Below, one piece after another: positions 1 to 4,100 of a stretch of DNA of 5,663 bases. Where the stretch lies: the NCBI GenBank assembly GCA_017405545.1, contig JAFRAF010000324.1, positions 1 through 5,663 on the forward strand. Reading direction: 5' to 3'. Position numbers and translations under genes: made by a program. The first letter of the stretch is position 1; each line of letters starts with the position of its first letter. Under the pieces are notes generated by a model. The model made no database searches and was not told where the DNA came from. It saw nothing but the letters and a program-made list of their open reading frames with translations. This DNA is from Oscillospiraceae bacterium. Lineage in GTDB: Bacteria; Bacillota; Clostridia; Oscillospirales; Oscillospiraceae.

Positions 1-231
1 CATTACGAATTCAACACCGGCCGCAATCTGACAAAACTTTCCGATGATGAGTTTGTCTCTGCTCCACGGATAAAAGTGTGTTACATGACGCTCAAATTCC
101 GCGTCTGCGATATAGGTGAAATCTCCAACGAGAATGTTGGGATTCGTGATTGTTGGCTTTACATAGATTTCTTTGTCATATCCCATGATCGGGTGGACCT
201 TGTTCGGGTCAGGTCTGTTTCCGTTTTTCAT
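1..231 (-). CDS. Vat/CatB-type xenobiotic O-acetyltransferase, N-terminal part (cut by window edge)
   Basis: Seventy-seven codons are visible, from ATG at 231-229 down to base 1, without a stop. The protein starts MKNGNRPDPNKVHPI and goes on through KPTITNPNILVGDFTY, a fragment HFYPW, and DKLIIGKFCQIAAGVEFVM. These match the N-terminal pattern of streptogramin (Vat) and CatB-like acetyltransferases, which are trimeric left-handed beta-helix (hexapeptide repeat) enzymes that transfer acetyl from acetyl-CoA to a hydroxyl of an antibiotic or other small molecule. The family usually has about 200-220 residues, so roughly 130 are missing. The catalytic His of the family normally lies just after the visible end, in an NGANH-like motif, and cannot be checked here. 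The SD sequence AGGGAGA (241-247) sits 9 bases upstream of the ATG. It has its own promoter and lies downstream of another gene's terminator, so it is probably expressed on its own. Family assignment is strong; the substrate cannot be told, and many chromosomal members are not proven resistance genes. Confidence 0.88.
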   Translation of the reverse strand, partial: MKNGNRPDPNKVHPIMGYDKEIYVKPTITNPNILVGDFTYIADAEFERHVTHFYPWSRDKLIIGKFCQIAAGVEFVM

Positions 232-298
232 ATGCGTTTCTCTCCCTAAACCACGAATCGCTGTAATCTCCCGTCACGCCCGCAAAATTAAGTAATTT

Positions 299-327
299 AT
301 TATACACCATCACCACGGATTTTTCCA
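299..327 (-). promoter_or_regulatory. Sigma-A-type promoter of the acetyltransferase gene
   Basis: On the minus strand the -35 box is TGGAAA (327-322), then a 17-base spacer and a perfect TATAAT (304-299). Transcription would start near 292, giving an untranslated leader of about 60 bases. The promoter begins directly after the terminator of the upstream lipoprotein gene. Confidence 0.72.
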
Positions 328-331
328 CTAT

Positions 332-362
332 AAAAAACGGCACTCTGCTGCGGCAGAGCGCC
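332..362 (-). terminator. Intrinsic terminator of the 138-aa lipoprotein gene
   Basis: Arms 353-362 and 339-348 form a 10-bp GC-rich stem (one G-T pair) around a 4-base loop. On the minus strand the stem is followed by GTTTTTT (338-332). It lies about 95 bases after the stop codon at 457-459. A smaller hairpin, GCGGCG/CGCCGC (426-431 with 451-456), lies directly after the stop and has no T-run. Confidence 0.88.
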
Positions 363-456
363 TTGCGAGTTTTGGGGGTTAAATTGCTTTGCTCATTTTC
401 TGTGCACGCGGCGTCTTGCCCGCGCGCGGCGAAGTTCCTCGGCAGCCGGGCGCCGC

Positions 457-873
457 TTAGTTTTCATTCCCCAGATAATCAAACAGATCGAAGGCGCCCG
501 CTTCGCTTTCCTCATTAAGCGCGGGAACATAGTCCACCATTCTTGTAGTTCCGCTTGTTTTATCCACATAAAAATATACAAATGAGCCTGTATAGCTGCG
601 GAATATCACCTGATACTCAGATTCCGTCTCGTCCCCCATCTCTACATACATAACAGAGGGGTCATCCTCCGCCTGGCTCCAGTCATACTCGCTGTGGCAA
701 TAGTTGTTTACTCCCTCATAGGCCATATCCCGGGTTACTCCGCTCTCCGCGGCGTCGCCGCTTTCCGCCTCCGGCGGGTTTGAATTATCAGCGTTCTCAT
801 TGTTTGCGCCGCAGCCCTGGAGCATAGCGCCCAAAACAAGCACTGCGAGTATTACATATAACAGTTTTTTCAT
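457..873 (-). CDS. Small secreted lipoprotein, function unknown (138 aa)
   Basis: The N-terminus MKKLLYVILAVLVLGAMLQG is a short charged start plus a hydrophobic stretch. It ends in the lipobox LQGC with Cys21 as the predicted lipidated residue, so the protein should be anchored on the outer face of the membrane. Residues 22-50 are an Asn/Glu/Ser-rich flexible linker. Residues 51-138 are a compact acidic and aromatic-rich domain with fragments such as YCHSEYDWS, YQVIFRSYTG and FVYFYVDKTSGTTRMVDYVP, which suggest beta-strands. I recognise no enzymatic motif and give no function. The start is well supported: AAGGAGG lies 6 bases upstream of the ATG. It follows the methyltransferase gene by 67 bases in the same direction, with only a weak hairpin between, so co-transcription is likely. 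Confidence 0.9.
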   Translation of the reverse strand: MKKLLYVILAVLVLGAMLQGCGANNENADNSNPPEAESGDAAESGVTRDMAYEGVNNYCHSEYDWSQAEDDPSVMYVEMGDETESEYQVIFRSYTGSFVYFYVDKTSGTTRMVDYVPALNEESEAGAFDLFDYLGNEN

Positions 874-899
874 TCTTTCCTCCTTGAATCATGAGTTGT

Positions 900-922
900 A
901 AAAATCCCACGGCCGCAGCCGT
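900..922 (-). terminator. Weak terminator-like hairpin between methyltransferase and lipoprotein genes
   Basis: Arms GCCGT (918-922) and ACGGC (909-913) form a 5-bp stem with a tetraloop. On the minus strand four bases and then TTTTT (904-900) follow. The stem is short and the T-run is offset, so it may act as a partial terminator or a processing hairpin. No clear promoter is visible for the downstream lipoprotein gene in the 67-base gap. Confidence 0.35.
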
Positions 923-940
923 TCCCTTTCTATCGATTAC

Positions 941-1519
941 TCAGCGCTCGGCGACTGCGATTCCCGTATCCAAATCGCCGTTAGCTTCTGCGACGGCCTT
1001 GATCACCCTGAAATCACTGTCCTCCAGCAGCTCCGTCACCTCATCTGCCGTATAATTGAACATATACTCGTTTGTCTCCCTCGCGGTGGTGAACACGAGA
1101 AAAAGCTTGCCGCCGGGGTTCAGCAGAGAGTAGATATCCTTCACCACTCCGCCGACCTTATCCTTGGGAATATGTACAAGTATATAGCTGGCGATAATAC
1201 CGTCATAGCTCTCCCGCAATTTGGAAAGCTCATAGACACTCAGGACAGATAGTCCGGCCTCCGGGACAGCTTTCCCCGCTATCTCGAGCATACGCTCAGA
1301 GATATCTATCCCCGACACTCGCAGGCCTCTGCCCGCACAATAGCTCAGGACCTCTCCCGTTCCGCAGCCTATGTCCAGAACGGAGTCTCCGTTGAGCATA
1401 TCCAAAAAAGCGGACAGCTCATCCTTTTCCCTCCAGAGCTCACGGGCTTTTTCAATGTAACGCTCGCCCATGGAGTTATATATTTCTCTGACGCCTTTTT
1501 CAATCTGAAGATAGTCCAT
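941..1519 (-). CDS. Class I SAM-dependent methyltransferase (192 aa)
   Basis: This is a Rossmann-type methyltransferase that would use S-adenosylmethionine. Motif I is VLDIGCGTGEVL (residues 47-58), the glycine-rich SAM loop. GIDIS (70-74) follows with the acidic residue Asp72 that normally binds the ribose hydroxyls. YDGIIASYILVHIP (105-118) is motif IV, and LLNPGGKLFLVF (132-143) is the post-motif strand typical of the Methyltransf_11/25 group. The N-terminal helix region has the MGERYIEKARELW pattern often seen in small-molecule methyltransferases. The C-terminal part is short and gives no substrate clue. GGAGG (1529-1533) lies 9 bases before the ATG. The gene is preceded by a 233-base gap holding the upstream gene's terminator and an unusual set of nested inverted repeats. 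The fold is certain; the substrate is unknown. Confidence 0.92.
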   Translation of the reverse strand: MDYLQIEKGVREIYNSMGERYIEKARELWREKDELSAFLDMLNGDSVLDIGCGTGEVLSYCAGRGLRVSGIDISERMLEIAGKAVPEAGLSVLSVYELSKLRESYDGIIASYILVHIPKDKVGGVVKDIYSLLNPGGKLFLVFTTARETNEYMFNYTADEVTELLEDSDFRVIKAVAEANGDLDTGIAVAER

Positions 1520-1539
1520 TCAGCTCATCCTCCACGCGC

Positions 1540-1650
1540 TTGCCGGGCCTCGGCGATCCCAACGGTCTTAACTCACGAAAGCGCCGCTCACGCGTCCGGT
1601 TTTTCACAAAAGACCGTTCTAATTGGTATATCGCGTTTTGCGCCCGGCAA
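1540..1650 (-). repeat. Nested inverted repeats in the methyltransferase leader (candidate structured RNA)
   Basis: Three inverted repeats are nested in register. The outer one is TTGCCGGGC (1540-1548) with GCCCGGCAA (1642-1650). The middle one is GCGAT (1553-1557) with ATCGC (1630-1634). The inner one is AACGGTCTT (1561-1569) with AAGACCGTT (1610-1618), around a 40-base centre. In a minus-strand transcript they would form one long rod-like hairpin with internal loops, ending 6 bases before the GGAGG of the methyltransferase gene. There is no T-run, so it is not a terminator. I do not recognise a known riboswitch. The pairing is seen directly; a regulatory role is inference. Confidence 0.55.
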
Positions 1651-1664
1651 ATCTCTGCTGTCTG

Positions 1665-1730
1665 AAAAAAGCAGATCGGCCGCGTTCGAACCGCCTTTAA
1701 AGGCTCTGTGTTCTCCCGGACGCGGCCGAT
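1665..1730 (-). terminator. Long-stem intrinsic terminator of the 339-aa lipoprotein gene
   Basis: Arms 1717-1730 and 1675-1688 form a 14-bp stem (one G-T pair) containing CGGCCGCG. The 28-base loop includes the perfect palindrome GCCTTTAAAGGC (1693-1704). On the minus strand the stem is followed by CTGC and then TTTTTT (1670-1665). It begins about 22 bases after the stop codon at 1753-1755, which fits termination of the lipoprotein transcript. Confidence 0.75.
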
Positions 1731-1752
1731 TCGATGTGCTCGGATTAAGCGC

Positions 1753-2772
1753 TTACCGGGCCGCGCCGTTTGCCTCCGCAAGGGCGTCGTACCAGTCGCT
1801 GAGGACCTGGGTGGCGTTGGTGGAGCCGTCCTCAAAGGTGGCCTGATAGAACTCCTCATAGTCGCCGCATACCCTGCGGATGAAGTTCTGCTCTCCCTCG
1901 GCTACGAAGAAGTCAAAGCGCTGATCCTCATCGGGGAAATTGAGCACAAAGTACTCGCCGTCGGGGGCCTCGCCGCCATCCACGTAATCGTAGCTGACGC
2001 CGTTCATCAGCTTCTCAAGATAGGGCGTCACGTCCACATCGCCGGGCTCCATGGGGCCGTAGGCAGTGGAGCTCACGGTGTAGTTTACGTCGTCCATAAA
2101 GGCGATTCGGGCAAGGCAGATGTCCAGATTGCTGTTGCCGTGGGACTCGGCAGTGAGGCCGCTGTTGGCCTCCATAAAGGCCTCCGGCACAGTGGCGGCC
2201 CACTCGTTGAGCATGGTCCACTGTTCCTGATCAGCGGCCATGGCATCATTGTCCTCGCGCACATAGCGCACATCGGTGGGATGCATATACACATAGCAGT
2301 TGGCCTCATCGTCCCTGGCAAACTGCTCTGCGCCGGACATGTCGTAGCAGCGCATCTCATTCATCTTATCCTGGCTTATGCGGGCGATATCGAACAGCCA
2401 GCCGTCGCCCCAGTCGGAATCGTGGCCCTGGGCCTTGCCGGCCTCAACGGAGGCCTTCTCACACACTGTGAACAGCACGCCGTCCGGGTCGTTCTCGGGC
2501 ACATTAATCACCAGCAGATCTGCGTACTCGTCCGGTACGGGCAGGGTCAGCCCGTCGTTGACGAGCTCAGTCGCTGCGGCCTCTTCCTCCGCGGCGGGCT
2601 CCTCAGCGGCTTCGGCGTCGGTCTCATCGGCGGACTCGTCCGCGGGCTCCGCAGCGGAATCGGCTGCGGGCTCGGCGGCATCCTCATCCGCGGGGGCAGT
2701 GTCCCCGCAGGCCGCAAGGGCGAACACAAGCAGCAGTGCCAGTACAAGGGTCAAAATGATACTCTTTTTCAT
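1753..2772 (-). CDS. Lipoprotein with acidic Ala/Glu/Asp linker, function unknown (339 aa)
   Basis: The signal peptide (residues 1-21, MKKSIILTLV onward) ends in the lipobox LAAC with Cys22, so the product is predicted to be a membrane-anchored surface lipoprotein. Residues 23-67 are a low-complexity Ala/Glu/Asp/Pro spacer, common in Clostridia lipoproteins between the lipid anchor and the folded part. Residues 70-339 form a soluble acidic domain with many aromatic residues. I see no known catalytic motif or solute-binding signature and do not assign a function. The ATG at 2772-2770 has GAGG very close to it (2775-2778) and AAGG about 11 bases away, so initiation may be weaker than for its neighbours. 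The gene has its own promoter at 2907-2935, a structured leader of about 128 bases and its own terminator. It is divergent from the STAS operon. Confidence 0.9.
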   Translation of the reverse strand: MKKSIILTLVLALLLVFALAACGDTAPADEDAAEPAADSAAEPADESADETDAEAAEEPAAEEEAAATELVNDGLTLPVPDEYADLLVINVPENDPDGVLFTVCEKASVEAGKAQGHDSDWGDGWLFDIARISQDKMNEMRCYDMSGAEQFARDDEANCYVYMHPTDVRYVREDNDAMAADQEQWTMLNEWAATVPEAFMEANSGLTAESHGNSNLDICLARIAFMDDVNYTVSSTAYGPMEPGDVDVTPYLEKLMNGVSYDYVDGGEAPDGEYFVLNFPDEDQRFDFFVAEGEQNFIRRVCGDYEEFYQATFEDGSTNATQVLSDWYDALAEANGAAR

Positions 2773-2799
2773 ATCCTCGGTTTTCCTTTCTTAAAATTT

Positions 2800-2821
2800 C
2801 CCCGCATTTAAAAAAGCGGGG
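2800..2821 (-). promoter_or_regulatory. Leader hairpin close to the 339-aa lipoprotein start
   Basis: CCCCGC (2800-2805) and GCGGGG (2816-2821) form a perfect 6-bp stem with a 10-base A/T loop. On the minus strand GAAATTTT follows, which is not a convincing T-run, so this looks more like a leader hairpin than a terminator. It sits within 30 bases of the start codon and lies in the predicted 5' leader together with the stem-loop at 2855-2900. Confidence 0.5.
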
Positions 2822-2854
2822 CGTTCATCAGCGTCAGTGTTTCCGCTGTGACAA

Positions 2855-2900
2855 GCTGTCCGCAGAAAGGGGCACACCCCGTTTCCTCAAGTCTGACAGC
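2855..2900 (-). promoter_or_regulatory. Two-tier stem-loop at the 5' end of the lipoprotein leader
   Basis: The outer arms are GCTGTC (2855-2860) and GACAGC (2895-2900). Inside, GAAAGGGG (2865-2872) pairs with CCCC-G-TTTC (2877-2885) with one bulged base. The predicted start of transcription is near 2900, so the transcript would begin with this structure. It may protect the mRNA 5' end or regulate expression; neither is shown by sequence alone. Confidence 0.45.
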
Positions 2901-2906
2901 GAGTGA

Positions 2907-2935
2907 ATACTACACCAGCGCCCGGCATTTGTCAA
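2907..2935 (-). promoter_or_regulatory. Sigma-A-type promoter of the 339-aa lipoprotein gene
   Basis: The minus strand reads a perfect TTGACA (2935-2930), a 17-base spacer and TAGTAT (2912-2907). The start would be near 2900. Together with the plus-strand promoter at 2997-3025, this fills the 333-base gap between the divergent genes. The two -35 boxes are 61 bases apart, so one bound regulator could affect both, but no clear operator is visible. Confidence 0.82.
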
Positions 2936-2996
2936 TAGATTCGCCTCCGAGTTTTCCGTTTTTTTACATAAACCCGGAACATTTTCTCATGTATAC

Positions 2997-3025
2997 TTGT
3001 TAGCCCAACTTCAATGTGGTATAAT
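2997..3025 (+). promoter_or_regulatory. Sigma-A-type promoter of the STAS/ATPase/STAS-kinase operon
   Basis: TTGTTA (2997-3002), a 17-base spacer and a perfect TATAAT (3020-3025) preceded by TGG (3017-3019), an extended -10 element. Transcription would begin near 3032, leaving a leader of about 75 bases. The match to vegetative sigma consensus implies basal expression rather than dependence on an alternative sigma factor. Confidence 0.85.
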
Positions 3026-3073
3026 TTATTTATCAGGCAAAAAATCTTTTCTCATAACTATTTTAAACAATAA

Positions 3074-3089
3074 TAACGCCTGCGCGTTA
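3074..3089 (+). promoter_or_regulatory. Small hairpin just before the STAS ribosome binding site
   Basis: TAACGC (3074-3079) and GCGTTA (3084-3089) form a perfect 6-bp stem with loop CTGC. It ends two bases before AAGGAGG (3092-3098). It could help keep the ribosome binding site open or stabilise the mRNA; its effect is not known. Confidence 0.4.
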
Positions 3090-3105
3090 ATAAGGAGGAC
3101 CTCAT

Positions 3106-3402
3106 ATGACCATAAACAAATCCATGGTCGGAAACGAACTCACACTTGCCCTGGAGGGCAGGCTGGACACCGTAACATCCCCTCAGCTCGATGAGGAGCT
3201 TAAAAGCTCTCTTGACGGCGTGACCTCGCTCATACTGGATTTTGAGAAGCTGGAGTACATATCCTCCGCCGGTCTGCGCGTACTGCTCTCGACTCAGAAG
3301 AAGATGAACAGCCAGGGCAGCATGAAGATCCTGAACACCAACGAGGTAGTCATGCAGATATTTGAAGTCACCGGTTTTTCGGACATTCTGACTATAGAAT
3401 AA
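3106..3402 (+). CDS. Stand-alone STAS-domain anti-sigma factor antagonist (RsbV/SpoIIAA-like, 98 aa)
   Basis: The whole protein is one STAS domain, the usual length for RsbV/SpoIIAA. In this family the unphosphorylated protein binds a serine kinase/anti-sigma factor and frees its target; phosphorylation of one serine breaks the complex. The key segment is LEYISSAGLRVLL (residues 49-61). By alignment with the DSSG motif of SpoIIAA, Ser54 is the expected phosphoacceptor and Ser53 replaces the usual Asp. The C-terminal VTGFSDILTI (88-97) is also typical. AAGGAGG lies 7 bases before the ATG and the gene has a strong promoter. Downstream lie a phosphatase relic and the cognate-looking ATPase gene. 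Because no sigma factor is nearby, the target may be something else, as in several partner-switching systems. Family assignment is firm; the pathway is open. Confidence 0.93.
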   Translation: MTINKSMVGNELTLALEGRLDTVTSPQLDEELKSSLDGVTSLILDFEKLEYISSAGLRVLLSTQKKMNSQGSMKILNTNEVVMQIFEVTGFSDILTIE

Positions 3403-3406
3403 TCGC

Positions 3407-3588
3407 GAGGATATGTTCGTAACGGTCCGCTTCGGTATCCCGGACCGTCCGCGCCCTGAACGAGAGGACTGACGACACACACCGGGGCTTGCCGATACCA
3501 TACACGAAAACGTGGCGCGCTTTGTGTGGAATCCCCTCAGTTTGATGATTTGACCATGCTTTGTGTACAATATCCGGGAAAGGACTAT
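3407..3588 (+). pseudogene. Decayed C-terminal remnant of a SpoIIE/RsbU-type PP2C phosphatase
   Basis: Four pieces in changing frames read as the tail of a PP2C (PPM) phosphatase. They are: an FGI-DR piece near 3431-3448; VRALNERTDDT (3447-3479); PGLADTIHENVARFV (3482-3526); and ESPQFDDLTMLCVQYPGK (3529-3582). The last holds the FDDLT motif, whose Asp residues bind metal in this family. The frame changes match small indels: about two bases lost or one gained near 3448, two bases gained in the AC-rich run near 3475-3482, and one base lost near 3527. The first part of the gene, normally several hundred bases with the catalytic start and often a sensor domain, is absent: only 4 bases separate the STAS stop from the relic. 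In family logic the phosphatase would dephosphorylate the STAS protein. The identification comes from recalled family patterns; the frameshifts are seen directly. Confidence 0.75.
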
Positions 3589-3606
3589 AAGAAAGGCGCT
3601 GGCAAC

Positions 3607-4014
3607 GTGAAAGAACTGACTGTTGAAGCGACTGTGGCAAATATTGACACGGTCACTGATTTCATAAACGCCGAACTGGAGGCCATGGACTGCCCCATAA
3701 AGGCTCAGATGCAGATAGATGTGGCCATTGACGAGATCATGAGCAACATCGCCAATTACGCCTATGCCCCGGGAACAGGCTCCGTGACCGTCCGCTTTGA
3801 GGCGGAGCAGGAGCCCCGCGCCGCCGTCATAAGCTTTATTGACAGCGGCACGCCCTATGACCCCCTCGCGGCAGACGACCCGGACACCACTCTTTCCGCT
3901 GAAGACAGACAGATAGGCGGCCTGGGAGTGTTCGTTGTCAAGAAGACCATGGATGAGGTCGGTTATGAATTCAAAGGGTATAGAAATATATTCAGAATAA
4001 AGAAGCTTATCTGA
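3607..4014 (+). CDS. RsbW/SpoIIAB-like ATPase, serine kinase/anti-sigma-type switch protein (135 aa)
   Basis: This is a GHKL-fold ATP-binding protein of the HATPase_c_2 group. The N box is IDEIMSNIANYAY with Glu43 and Asn47. The G1 box is DSGTP (residues 79-83) with Asp79 and Gly81, and the G2 box is GGLG (104-107) followed by VFVVKKTMDEVGY. The length fits RsbW/SpoIIAB proteins, which phosphorylate a STAS partner on serine and otherwise sequester a sigma factor or another target. I chose GTG 3607 because KELTVEATV is the normal family beginning and AAAGG (3592-3596) lies 10 bases upstream. An in-frame GTG at 3526 would give 162 residues, but its first 27 are the phosphatase tail. The likely partners are the STAS protein upstream and the STAS domain of the next gene, 86 bases downstream. 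Confidence 0.9.
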   Translation: MKELTVEATVANIDTVTDFINAELEAMDCPIKAQMQIDVAIDEIMSNIANYAYAPGTGSVTVRFEAEQEPRAAVISFIDSGTPYDPLAADDPDTTLSAEDRQIGGLGVFVVKKTMDEVGYEFKGYRNIFRIKKLI

Positions 4015-4064
4015 GGACTAAGGAAATGCAGTTCCTCATTTTCCTGCTCACAGACACAGGACGG

Positions 4065-4085
4065 GCCGCCCGCTTTCAGGGCGGC
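4065..4085 (+). promoter_or_regulatory. Intercistronic GC-rich hairpin before the STAS-kinase gene
   Basis: GCCGCCC (4065-4071) and GGGCGGC (4079-4085) form a perfect 7-bp stem with a 7-base loop. No T-run follows; instead AAGGGAG (4088-4094) and the ATG at 4101 come next. It is therefore not a terminator. It could block upstream exonucleases, mark an RNA processing point or set translation of the third gene relative to the ATPase. Confidence 0.5.
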
Positions 4086-4100
4086 GGAAGGGAGATAAAA

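Noticed and set aside
393..581. Arg-rich 62-codon minus-strand frame at the end of the small lipoprotein gene
   Set aside because: It is an out-of-frame shadow of the lipoprotein gene and its 3' untranslated region.
1600..1650. SAM-I riboswitch suggested by GCCCGGCAA upstream of a SAM-dependent methyltransferase
   Set aside because: Only this short piece resembles the class; the conserved four-way junction elements, kink-turn and an expression platform with T-run are not seen.
1500..1859. Minus-strand open frame of 119 codons across the gap between lipoprotein and methyltransferase
   Set aside because: Arg/Pro-rich, overlaps the terminator and nested repeats, and has no ribosome binding site.
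1708..2811. Long plus-strand open frame of 367 codons opposite the 339-aa lipoprotein gene
   Set aside because: It is an antisense shadow: unusual Gly/His/Ile/Val composition, no ribosome binding site and no domain pattern, while the minus strand has a signal peptide, lipobox, promoter and terminator.
2997..3194. Short plus-strand frame beginning inside the operon promoter
   Set aside because: It starts at the -35 box, lacks a ribosome binding site and overlaps the STAS gene in another frame.
4026..4100. N-terminal extension of the STAS-kinase from ATG 4026
   Set aside because: It runs through the intercistronic hairpin, has no family similarity, and a better SD sequence precedes ATG 4101 where the STAS domain begins.
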